Shown one piece after another: positions 24,130-31,521 of a stretch of 64,000 nt of DNA (positions are counted from its first letter, which is position 1; each line of letters opens with the position of its first letter). The position numbers and the translations under genes were made by a program. Source of the DNA: JAJUFS01 sp964599565 (lineage in GTDB: Bacteria > Pseudomonadota > Gammaproteobacteria > Natronospirales > JAJUFS01); NCBI GenBank assembly GCA_964599565.1, contig CAZRFE010000002.1, forward strand, positions 42,449 to 106,448, given 5' to 3'. The notes below the pieces were generated by a model. It worked only from the letters and a program-made list of their open reading frames with translations, was not told the origin of the DNA and made no database searches.

Positions 24130-26878
24130 CAATGCAACCCGCCCGTTCGTGATGGTGGATGGTTCGTCCTATCTCTATCGCGCCTTCCATGCACTGCCGC
24201 CGCTTTCGAATTCGCGCGGCGAACCCACCGGCGCGCTTTACGGCGTGGCGAACATGCTGCGCCGGCTGCCGCAGGAATACGGCACGGACAATGTCGTCGT
24301 GGTGTTCGATGCGAAAGGCCCGACGTTCCGCGATGAACTCTTCAAGGAATACAAGGCGCACCGCCCGCCGATGCCCGACGATCTGCGCGCGCAGATCGAA
24401 CCCCTGAACGAGCTTGTCGAAGCGCTCGGCTTTCCGATCCTGCGCATTCCCGGCGTCGAGGCCGACGACGTGATCGGCACGCTCGCGATGCAGGCGCTGA
24501 AGCAGGCGATTCCCGTCGTGATCTCCACCGGCGACAAGGACATGGCGCAGCTTGTCGCGCCCGGCATCACGCTCGTCAACACCATGACGAACCGGACCAT
24601 GGATCGCGACGGCGTGAAGGAGAAGTTCGATGTCTGGCCCGAGCAGGTCATCGATTACCTCGCGCTGGTCGGCGATACCTCCGACAACATTCCCGGCGTG
24701 CCGAAGGTCGGGCCGAAGACCGCGGCGAAATGGCTGAACGAACACGGCACGCTGGAAGAGATCATCCGCAACGCCGCGAACATCACCGGCAAGGTCGGCG
24801 AAAGCCTGCGCGACAACCTCGCGCAGCTTGCGCTGTCGAAGGAGCTGGCAACGATCCGCTGCGATGTTGCGCTGGATCGCGCGCCCGCGGATCTCGTGAT
24901 GCAGCCGCAGGCAACGGAACGGCTGCGCGAGCTGTTCACGCGCTTCGAGTTCAAGGCCTGGCTTCGCCAGCTTGATGAAACGCCCGGCGATGCAAGAGCA
25001 ACCGTGGTGACGGAAACCGTCGTTGCAGCGTCGGGCGGAACCGCGGCAGCGGAATCCGCCACCGTCATGCGCGGCGATTACGAGATCATCTTCACGCGGG
25101 ATGCATTCGATGCGTGGCTGAAGAAACTCGAAGCCGCGGATCTCATCGCGTTCGACACCGAAACCACGTCGCTCAATTACATGGACGCCGAGATCGTCGG
25201 CGTGTCGTTCGCCATCGAAGCCGGCAAGGCCGCGTACGTTCCGCTCGCGCACGACTACATGGATGCACCCGCGCAGCTTGACCGCGCGGAGATTCTCGGC
25301 GCACTGAAACCGGTGCTTGAAGATCCGCGCAGGCGAAAGCTCGGCCAGCACCTCAAGTACGACATGCACGTGCTGCTCAACCACGGTGTGCGCCTCGCCG
25401 GTTTCGCGCACGACACCATGCTCGAATCCTACGTGCTCAATTCCACCGCGAGCCGCCACGACATGGACACGCTCGCGCTCGCGCATCTCGGCGTGCAGAC
25501 GGTCACGTTCGAGGAAATCGCGGGCAAGGGAAAGAAGCAGCTCACCTTCAATGAAATCCGCATCGAGGACGCGGGGCCGTACGCCGCGGAAGACGCGGAC
25601 ATCACGCTTCGCCTGCACGAGACGCTGTATCCGCGTCTTGCGAAGGAACCCGCACTTCGCACGCTCTATGCAGACATGGAAATTCCGCTCGCGCCAGTGC
25701 TGATGCAGATGGAGCACGACGGCGTGCTCATCGACCGCCAGCAGCTTGCGGACCAGAGCCACGAGCTCGAGATGAAGATGGCGGATCTCGTGCGCCAGTC
25801 ATACGAGGCCGCGGGCCGCGAGTTCAACCTCGGCTCGCCGAAACAGCTGCAGCAGATCCTGTTCGAGGAACTGAAGATTCCCGTGATCCGCAAGACGCCG
25901 ACGGGCCAGCCGTCGACCGCGGAAGACGTGCTCACGGAACTCGCGGATGACTACGCGCTGCCGCGGCTCATCATCGAGCACCGCGGCATGTCGAAGCTGA
26001 AGTCGACGTATACCGACAAGCTGCCGGAAATGATCAACGCGAGGACCGGCCGCGTGCACACCTCGTATCACCAGGCGGTCGCGGCGACGGGCCGGCTGTC
26101 ATCCGCGGACCCGAACCTGCAGAACATTCCCATCCGCACCGCGGAAGGTCGCCGCATCCGCCAGGCGTTCATCGCGCCGGACGGCGCGAAGCTGCTCGCC
26201 GCGGACTACTCGCAGATCGAGCTTCGGATCATGGCGCACCTCTCGGGCGATGCGGGCCTGCTTGGCGCATTCAAGGACGAACTCGACATTCACCGCGCAA
26301 CCGCCGCAGAAATTCGCGGCAAGTCACCGGCCGAGGTGACGGACGAGGAACGCCGCGCGGCGAAGGCGATCAACTTCGGCCTCATCTACGGCATGTCCGC
26401 GTTCGGTCTTGCCAGGCAGCTCGGCGTCGGCCGCAATGAAGCGCAGCAGTACGTCGATCTCTATTTCGATCGCTATCCCGGCGTGAAGGCGTACATGGAC
26501 GACACGCGCGCGCTGGCCCGCGAACAGGGTTACGTCGAAACGGTGTTCGGTCGCCGGCTCTACCTGCCGGACATCAAGGCGCGCAACGCGCAGCTGCGCC
26601 AGTATGCCGAGCGCACCGCGATCAACGCGCCCATGCAGGGCACGGCGGCGGACATCATCAAGCGCGCGATGCTCGCACTTGCCGCGTGGCTGCCGCGTTC
26701 GGGGCTGGATGCGCGGATGATCATGCAGGTGCACGACGAACTCGTCTTCGAGGTCGCGGAAAAGGACGCGGAAAAACTGCGCGCGGGCGTCGTGGAGCAT
26801 ATGTGCGCCGCAGCAAGCCTGAATGTGCCGCTGAAGGTGGAAACCGGCGTCGGCGACAACTGGGACGAGGCGCATTAG
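24122..26878 (+). CDS. polA: DNA polymerase I
   Basis: A 918-residue three-domain polymerase. The 5'-3' exonuclease (1-290) shows VDGSSYLYRAFHAL, ADDVIGTLA and GDKDMAQLV. The 3'-5' exonuclease (about 310-500) keeps FDTETTSL and the downstream acidic residues (YAAEDADITL), so proofreading should be active. The polymerase domain has motif A (ADYSQIELRIMAHL), motif B (KAINFGLIYGMSAFGL) and motif C (VHDELVFEV). ATG 24122 is preceded by GAAGAAATCC; an in-frame TTG at 24110 is possible. The gene overlaps lptM. Downstream lies a small-RNA gene, the place held by spf in enterics. Confidence 0.97.
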   Translation: MTDNATRPFVMVDGSSYLYRAFHALPPLSNSRGEPTGALYGVANMLRRLPQEYGTDNVVVVFDAKGPTFRDELFKEYKAHRPPMPDDLRAQIEPLNELVEALGFPILRIPGVEADDVIGTLAMQALKQAIPVVISTGDKDMAQLVAPGITLVNTMTNRTMDRDGVKEKFDVWPEQVIDYLALVGDTSDNIPGVPKVGPKTAAKWLNEHGTLEEIIRNAANITGKVGESLRDNLAQLALSKELATIRCDVALDRAPADLVMQPQATERLRELFTRFEFKAWLRQLDETPGDARATVVTETVVAASGGTAAAESATVMRGDYEIIFTRDAFDAWLKKLEAADLIAFDTETTSLNYMDAEIVGVSFAIEAGKAAYVPLAHDYMDAPAQLDRAEILGALKPVLEDPRRRKLGQHLKYDMHVLLNHGVRLAGFAHDTMLESYVLNSTASRHDMDTLALAHLGVQTVTFEEIAGKGKKQLTFNEIRIEDAGPYAAEDADITLRLHETLYPRLAKEPALRTLYADMEIPLAPVLMQMEHDGVLIDRQQLADQSHELEMKMADLVRQSYEAAGREFNLGSPKQLQQILFEELKIPVIRKTPTGQPSTAEDVLTELADDYALPRLIIEHRGMSKLKSTYTDKLPEMINARTGRVHTSYHQAVAATGRLSSADPNLQNIPIRTAEGRRIRQAFIAPDGAKLLAADYSQIELRIMAHLSGDAGLLGAFKDELDIHRATAAEIRGKSPAEVTDEERRAAKAINFGLIYGMSAFGLARQLGVGRNEAQQYVDLYFDRYPGVKAYMDDTRALAREQGYVETVFGRRLYLPDIKARNAQLRQYAERTAINAPMQGTAADIIKRAMLALAAWLPRSGLDARMIMQVHDELVFEVAEKDAEKLRAGVVEHMCAAASLNVPLKVETGVGDNWDEAH

Positions 26879-26947
26879 TCCGCTGCAGCGCACCGGCGCT
26901 GGTCTAAGCTATCGATGAGAACAGTGAAAAATATTTAGTCCGGAGGG

Positions 26948-26975
26948 GAACTAAATTCAGACGGTCCAGTCTGAG
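26948..26975 (+). promoter_or_regulatory. Sigma-E/AlgU-like promoter of the polA-engB intergenic RNA
   Basis: GAACTA (26948-26953), 16 bp, then TCTGAG (26970-26975). This fits the envelope-stress sigma consensus GAACTT-N16/17-TCTGA with one mismatch in the -35. Transcription would start near 26981, exactly where the first hairpin of the RNA begins. The spacer and -10 also form an inverted repeat (TCAGAC/GTCTGA), which may be chance. Confidence 0.5.
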
Positions 26976-26980
26976 TTACC

Positions 26981-27093
26981 GAGCGCAGCAATTGCGCTCT
27001 TCGCTCCCTCCATGAGCGAATCTGGCGTTCCGGTCTCCCCAATCGGGACGCCGTGTAACCCGGTCTCGATCCCCCTCAGGCCGGGTTTTTTTT
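26981..27093 (+). ncRNA. Small regulatory RNA gene between polA and engB (Spot 42/ErsA position)
   Basis: About 113 nt without an ORF but with dense secondary structure. H1 is 26981-26999 (GAGCGCA/TGCGCTC). H2 is 27000-27020 (TTCGCTC/GAGCGAA, loop CCTCCAT). H3 is 27024-27052 (GGCGTTCC/GGGACGCC, loop with CTCCCC). H4 is the intrinsic terminator at 27057-27093 with CCCCC in its loop. Three loops therefore carry C-rich anti-Shine-Dalgarno sequence, the hallmark of sRNAs that pair with ribosome sites. The polA-engB interval encodes Spot 42 in enterics and ErsA in Pseudomonas. I infer a functional analogue; primary-sequence homology cannot be judged here. Confidence 0.72.
27057..27093 (+). terminator. 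Intrinsic terminator of the polA-engB sRNA
   Basis: Stem AACCCGG / CCGGGTT with a 17-nt loop containing ATCCCCCTC, followed by eight T. A second stem, GCCCGCG / CGCGGGC (27094-27120), follows, then AATTTTAATT; it may be a back-up terminator or protect the convergent engB end. Confidence 0.88.
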
Positions 27094-27124
27094 GCCCGCG
27101 TGCGCTTCGGCGCCGCGGGCAATT

Positions 27125-27736
27125 TTAATTCTGCCCGGTAACCTGCGCGTCTTTTGCCCAGCCGAGCCATTGCGCGAGCTGGCTGCGCGCCTCATCGACC
27201 CCCTGCCCCGAGGTCGCCGAGAAAAGCTGGATGGACGCTGCCGGCAGGTCCCGCCGGACCTTCGCGAGCGCCTGGTTCTGGTGATTGCGGGTGAGCTTGT
27301 CGGCCTTGGTCAGCAGCGCGTGGACGGGCAGCCCTGCGTGCGCGGCCCAGGCGAGCATCTGCTCGTCGAAAGGCTTCAGCGGATGGCGGATATCCATCAC
27401 CAGCACGATGCCCGCCAGCGGTTCCCGCCCGTTGAGGTAGGCCTCCATGAGCTGCCGCCAGCGCGCCTTCACGCTGTCCGGCACCTGCGCAAAACCGTAA
27501 CCGGGCAGGTCGACGAGCCGGCCGCTTTCCGGTGCGTCGAAGAAATTGATGAGCTGTGTGCGGCCCGGCGTCTTCGAGGTGCGCGCGAGTCCCTTGAGGC
27601 CCGTGATGGCGTTCAGCGCGCTCGATTTGCCGGCGTTCGAACGGCCTGCAAACGCGACTTCCGGACCGGCTGGCGGCGGGAAGCCCTCCGCGCCGGCCGC
27701 GCTGGTGAGGAACTGCGTCTGTCGAAAGTCCGGCAT
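27125..27736 (-). CDS. engB: Ribosome biogenesis GTPase EngB (YihA/YsxC)
   Basis: A 203-residue TrmE-Era-EngA-like GTPase needed for 50S assembly. G1 is GRSNAGKSSALN (residues about 31-42), G2 is TPGRTQ, G3 is DLPGYG, G4 is LTKADKL and G5 is FSATSGQG. All nucleotide-binding motifs are intact and the length is typical. Start ATG 27736. It is divergent from the cytochrome c4 gene and convergent with the sRNA gene. The order polA-sRNA-engB-cytochrome c4-dsbA is recognisable in gammaproteobacteria. Confidence 0.96.
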   Translation of the reverse strand: MPDFRQTQFLTSAAGAEGFPPPAGPEVAFAGRSNAGKSSALNAITGLKGLARTSKTPGRTQLINFFDAPESGRLVDLPGYGFAQVPDSVKARWRQLMEAYLNGREPLAGIVLVMDIRHPLKPFDEQMLAWAAHAGLPVHALLTKADKLTRNHQNQALAKVRRDLPAASIQLFSATSGQGVDEARSQLAQWLGWAKDAQVTGQN

Positions 27737-27833
27737 GGTGGTGTAAAATCGCGCCTTTCAAAAGGGCGGCGAGTGTATCACGCTCCACTGCACGGCCCAT
27801 TTCCACCCGAATCCAACCGCGGAGACCTGCCTG

Positions 27834-28475
27834 ATGAAATTCCTGCTTGCCCCCGTCACAGCTTTCGTGGGCGCGGTGATGCTTGCCGCAGCACCTGCCA
27901 GCGCCGGCGACAACCTCGTTGGCGGCGACGCCACCGCCGGTGAAGCGAAAGCGGCGGTCTGCGCGGCCTGCCATGGTCCGGGCGGCAACAGCATGAACCC
28001 CGAGTGGCCGAGCCTTGCCGGGCAGCACACCGGTTACCTCGTCGAGCAGCTGAAGGCCTTCAAGCAGCCGGCGCAGGAAAGCCCGCGCTTCAACGCCATC
28101 ATGTACGGCCAGGCGCAGCTGCTGAGCGAGCAGGACATGCTCGACGTATCCGCGTACTTCACCGCGCAGCAGGCGAAGCCGGGCGCGGCCGATCCCGCGC
28201 TCGTGAAAAGAGGCGAACGCATCTACCACGGTGGCGTTCCCGCCGACGGCGTGCCCGCCTGCATCGCCTGCCACGGCCCCGCCGGCAAGGGCAACGCCGC
28301 GGCGAAATACCCCGCCGTCGCCGGCCAGCACGCCACCTACATCGTCAACCAGCTGAAGCTGTATGCCGCGGACGAACGCCGCACCGATCCGAACCAGATG
28401 ATGCGCAACATCGCCGCGTCGCTGAGCGCGGACGACATGCAGGCGGTCGCCTCGTACATGCAGGGCCTGCAGTAA
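27834..28475 (+). CDS. Diheme cytochrome c4
   Basis: A 213-residue periplasmic electron carrier with two class I cytochrome c domains. The signal peptide ends near ASA/G (residues 1-23). Heme sites are CAACH (about 45) and CIACH (about 142), with distal Met ligands in the IMYGQ and NQMMRNIA contexts. Cytochrome c4 delivers electrons to terminal oxidases, so it could serve the coxBAC oxidase at 40-44 kb. ATG 27834 follows GGAGACCTGCC. A terminator follows at 28499. Confidence 0.94.
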   Translation: MKFLLAPVTAFVGAVMLAAAPASAGDNLVGGDATAGEAKAAVCAACHGPGGNSMNPEWPSLAGQHTGYLVEQLKAFKQPAQESPRFNAIMYGQAQLLSEQDMLDVSAYFTAQQAKPGAADPALVKRGERIYHGGVPADGVPACIACHGPAGKGNAAAKYPAVAGQHATYIVNQLKLYAADERRTDPNQMMRNIAASLSADDMQAVASYMQGLQ

Positions 28476-28498
28476 GCGACGCGCAGGCACAGCAGAAA

Positions 28499-28521
28499 GG
28501 GCGGCATCGGCCGCCCTTTTT
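28499..28521 (+). terminator. Rho-independent terminator after cytochrome c4
   Basis: Stem GGGCGGC / GCCGCCC with loop ATCG, followed by TTTTT and preceded by AAA that can extend the stem. It begins 23 bp after the stop of the cytochrome c4 gene. Confidence 0.85.
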
Positions 28522-28538
28522 CGTCACTGGAGATTCAC

Positions 28539-29195
28539 ATGCACCGACTGCTTTCACTGCTCGCCGCTTTCGTCCTGCTCGCCGCACCGCTGCATGCCGC
28601 CGAGGAAGGCACGGAACAGCGCGCACTCGTCGCCGAGCGCGATTACGTTCCCGTCGTACCCGCGCAGCCGACGTCCGCGGCGCCCGGCGAAGTCGAGATC
28701 GTCGAGTTCTTCTGGTACGGCTGCCCGCACTGCTACCAGGCGGAGAAGCACATCCAGGCCTGGCTCGCGCAGAAACCTGCGAACGTCAAGTTCACGCGCG
28801 TACCCGCCACGTTGAACCGCGGCTGGGTGCTGATGGCGCAGGCGTATTACACCGCCGAACAGCTCGACGTGCTGGACGTGATGCATCCCGCGCTGTTCGC
28901 GGCATTCCATGAAGACCGCGTCATGCTCGATACGCCGGAAAGCGTCGCGCAGTACTTCAAGGAAAAGGCAGGCGTCGAGGACGACGCCTTCGCCCAGGCG
29001 TTCAATTCCCCGACCGTTGCATCGCACGTGCAGCGCGCCGACATGCTGGCGCGCCGCTATCGCGTCAACGGCGTGCCGATGCTCGCGGTAAACGGCAAGT
29101 TCGTCACCGACCCGCGCCGCACCCGCGGCTACGCGCAGATGGTCGACGTCGCCGCCCGGCTCGCCGCGCAGGAACTTGCCGCGCAATCGGAATGA
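28539..29195 (+). CDS. dsbA: Thiol:disulfide interchange protein DsbA
   Basis: A 218-residue periplasmic oxidase that introduces disulfide bonds. A signal peptide (LLSLLAAFVLLAAPLHA) is followed by the thioredoxin fold with the active site FFWYGCPHCYQ (near residue 64) and the cis-Pro loop NGVPMLAVNGK. The CPHC pair is that of classic DsbA. GGAG precedes ATG 28539. It lies between two terminators, so it is probably monocistronic. Confidence 0.95.
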   Translation: MHRLLSLLAAFVLLAAPLHAAEEGTEQRALVAERDYVPVVPAQPTSAAPGEVEIVEFFWYGCPHCYQAEKHIQAWLAQKPANVKFTRVPATLNRGWVLMAQAYYTAEQLDVLDVMHPALFAAFHEDRVMLDTPESVAQYFKEKAGVEDDAFAQAFNSPTVASHVQRADMLARRYRVNGVPMLAVNGKFVTDPRRTRGYAQMVDVAARLAAQELAAQSE

Positions 29196-29216
29196 TGCGC
29201 AGGCCTTCGAACAGCA

Positions 29217-29240
29217 CGGGCGCCGCCGCGCCCGGTTTTT
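29217..29240 (+). terminator. Rho-independent terminator after dsbA
   Basis: Stem CGGGCGC / GCGCCCG with loop CGCC, then G and TTTTT. It starts 21 bp after the dsbA stop. Confidence 0.82.
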
Positions 29241-29313
29241 CTGGAATGCGTAAAATTGTGTCTTTGCTCCCCAAATGGCAGAGTAAGGCCATCGAATCGG
29301 CGAGCGGCGGCAC

Positions 29314-30864
29314 GTGTCACAGGAACCGATGAAGCAGGACCGCCCGGCGCGCTCGAACGCAATCCGGCTGGCCATTGTCTATTTCGTCGTCACGGTGCTG
29401 TGGATACTCGGCAGCGATCACCTGGCGAACCTGGTCGCGCAGAATGCCGCGCAGCTGCACATCATCCAGAGCGTGAAAGGCATTGTCTTCGTCACGGCCA
29501 TGGCCGTGCTCGTCGGCATCGGCGCGGCGCGGCTCGCGGCGGCGGAAGCGGCGCGCCAGCGCGCGCTGATGTTCGCGTCGACGGATCCGGTGACGCAGCT
29601 GCCGAACGCGCGCACGTTCTACGCCGCCATCGCCGCGGCACTCGCCGAAGACGACCGCCAGTGCTGCGTGCTCGTGCTCGACGTACGCGGCTTCTCGCGC
29701 ATCAACAACACCTTCGGGCGACAGACCGGCGACCAGGCGCTGTTCACCGCCGGTCACCGGCTGCGCGCGCTCGTCAATGCAAACGCAAAGGTCGCGCGGC
29801 TGGAGGAAGACAAGTTCGCGGTGCTGCTCGACGACGCCACGTCCGAGAGCGCAATGAAGTTCGCCAACCGCATCATCGATCGCTTCCGGCAGGAAATGCG
29901 CGTCGCGGGACAAAGCCTGCTGATGGACATCAACGTCGGCTTCGCGCTTTCCGGCGATGACGGCGATCACGTCGCGAGCCTGCTGGACGCCGCCGAGCTT
30001 GCCTTGCGTGCCGCCAAGGAAAGCGGCCGCAACACCGCCTGCCGCTTCAGCCGCGAACTGATGCTCTCGCGACGCGAACATTTCCATCTCGAAACGGAAC
30101 TGCGCCAGGCGCTGATCGACGGCACGCTCGCCCTGCACCTGCAGCCCGAGTTCGAGCTTGCGAGCGGACGTCTCGTCGGCGCGGAAGCGCTGCTGCGGTG
30201 GATGCATCCGAGCCGCGGCGCAATCAGTCCGGCCGTGTTCATTCCCGTTGCGGAACACGCCGGCCTCATCGAGCATGTCGGCGAATACGTGCTGCGCGCC
30301 ACGTGCCGCACGCTCAGCGAATGGCGCCGCGCAGGCCTGCCGAGCCTTCGTGTCGCGGTGAACATCGCCGGCCAGCAGCTTGACGACGAACGTCTCGCCT
30401 TCTACCTCCGCCAGGCCGCGGAGGAATGGAACGTGCCGCTGTCGCTGCTTGAAATCGAGATCACCGAAACGATGGCGATGCGCAACCCCGAGCGCGCACT
30501 GGAAGTGCTTGCGCACCTGCGCAGTCTCGGCGTGACGATCGCGCTGGACGATTTCGGCACCGGGTATTCCTCGTTGAGCTACCTGCTGCAGCTGCCGGTC
30601 GACAAGCTGAAGATCGACCGCAGCTTCATCGCGGGCCTGGAAGACGACGTGCGGCAATCCATCTTCGTTCGCACCATCGTCGCGCTCGGCCACGATCTCG
30701 GCATCAGCGTCGCCGCCGAAGGCATCGAATCCGAAACGCAGCACCGGCACCTGCTCGAACTCGGCTGCGATCTCGGCCAGGGTTATTTCCTCGCGCGGCC
30801 GATGAGCACGGACGACTTCGAACGCCTGCTGCGAAAGCACCACGACAACGACATCTCCGGCTGA
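29314..30864 (+). CDS. Membrane EAL-domain c-di-GMP phosphodiesterase with degenerate GGDEF
   Basis: A 516-residue protein. Two N-terminal membrane helices (about 20-40 and 52-72) lead to a GGDEF-like domain (about 85-250) whose signature is degenerate (LEEDKFAVLL in place of GGDEF). An EAL domain (about 265-510) with intact residues follows: EALLRW, NIAGQQL, EITE, DDFGTGYSSL, KIDRSFI, AEGIE and QGYFLARP. It should hydrolyse c-di-GMP; the GGDEF part may bind GTP or be structural. GTG 29314 or ATG 29329 (AGGAACC upstream of the latter) can be the start. No periplasmic sensor domain is visible. Confidence 0.92.
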   Translation: MSQEPMKQDRPARSNAIRLAIVYFVVTVLWILGSDHLANLVAQNAAQLHIIQSVKGIVFVTAMAVLVGIGAARLAAAEAARQRALMFASTDPVTQLPNARTFYAAIAAALAEDDRQCCVLVLDVRGFSRINNTFGRQTGDQALFTAGHRLRALVNANAKVARLEEDKFAVLLDDATSESAMKFANRIIDRFRQEMRVAGQSLLMDINVGFALSGDDGDHVASLLDAAELALRAAKESGRNTACRFSRELMLSRREHFHLETELRQALIDGTLALHLQPEFELASGRLVGAEALLRWMHPSRGAISPAVFIPVAEHAGLIEHVGEYVLRATCRTLSEWRRAGLPSLRVAVNIAGQQLDDERLAFYLRQAAEEWNVPLSLLEIEITETMAMRNPERALEVLAHLRSLGVTIALDDFGTGYSSLSYLLQLPVDKLKIDRSFIAGLEDDVRQSIFVRTIVALGHDLGISVAAEGIESETQHRHLLELGCDLGQGYFLARPMSTDDFERLLRKHHDNDISG

Positions 30865-30956
30865 TCGTTTCTTCTCCTTCCGCCACCAGTCGCGTGAGCT
30901 ATGCTCTTACCGTCACGAGGTTCGAACGAACCTGGCGAAACGGAGCATTCCTGGTC

Positions 30957-31508
30957 ATGGGCGCGAGCGACGTCACACTGCTGCTTCGACGCGTCAACAG
31001 CGGCGAACGGCGCGCGTGGGACGAACTCATACAAATCGTGTACGCAGAACTGCGCCGCATGGCGCGCAGTCACATGCGGCGCGAAGCATCGGGCCACACG
31101 CTGCAGCCGACCGCACTCGTGAACGAAGCGTGCCTGCGGCTCATGGACGGCAACGACTGGGAAAACCGCAGGCATTTCTTCGGTGCGGCAGCCGAAGCCA
31201 TGCGCCGCGTACTTGTCGATCACGCGCGCAGGCGCGGTGCAGAGAAACGCGGCGCCGGCCTGCAGCGCGTCACGCTCACGAACCTCGATCTCGAAACGCC
31301 GGACGCGGACGTCGACGTGCTCGCACTCGAAGACGCGCTCGCGAAACTTGAGAAGGAAAGCCCGCGGCTTGCGCAGCTCGTCATGCTGCGTTTCTTCGCG
31401 GGTCTCAGCAACGAGGAAGCCGCGGAGGCGCTCGGCATGTCGCTAGCCACCATCAAGCGCGACTGGAGCTTCGCGCGCGCCTGGCTGCTGGAACGGCTCG
31501 ACAGCTGA
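30957..31508 (+). CDS. ECF-type RNA polymerase sigma factor (TIGR02999-like), kinase-linked
   Basis: A 183-residue two-domain sigma factor. Sigma2 holds GHTLQPTALVNEACLRL and RRHFFGAAAEAMRRVLVDHA. Sigma4 has an HTH, GLSNEEAAEALGMSLATIKR. This sequence style is that of the TIGR02999 group, found next to Ser/Thr kinases. The acidic D-x-E-D patch of ordinary ECF region 2.2 is replaced by Q-P-T-A, with Thr52. ATG 30957 gives the usual N-terminus and has GGAG about 11 bp upstream; an in-frame GTG lies at 30894. No anti-sigma gene is present; the kinase starts 13 bp downstream. Confidence 0.88.
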   Translation: MGASDVTLLLRRVNSGERRAWDELIQIVYAELRRMARSHMRREASGHTLQPTALVNEACLRLMDGNDWENRRHFFGAAAEAMRRVLVDHARRRGAEKRGAGLQRVTLTNLDLETPDADVDVLALEDALAKLEKESPRLAQLVMLRFFAGLSNEEAAEALGMSLATIKRDWSFARAWLLERLDS

Positions 31509-31521
31509 CGGAACGGCATTC

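Noticed and set aside
26940..26950. AGTCCGGAGGGG before the sRNA as a ribosome site for a small protein
   Set aside because: A good Shine-Dalgarno-like string, but no ATG, GTG or TTG with a sensible open frame follows; stops occur at once.
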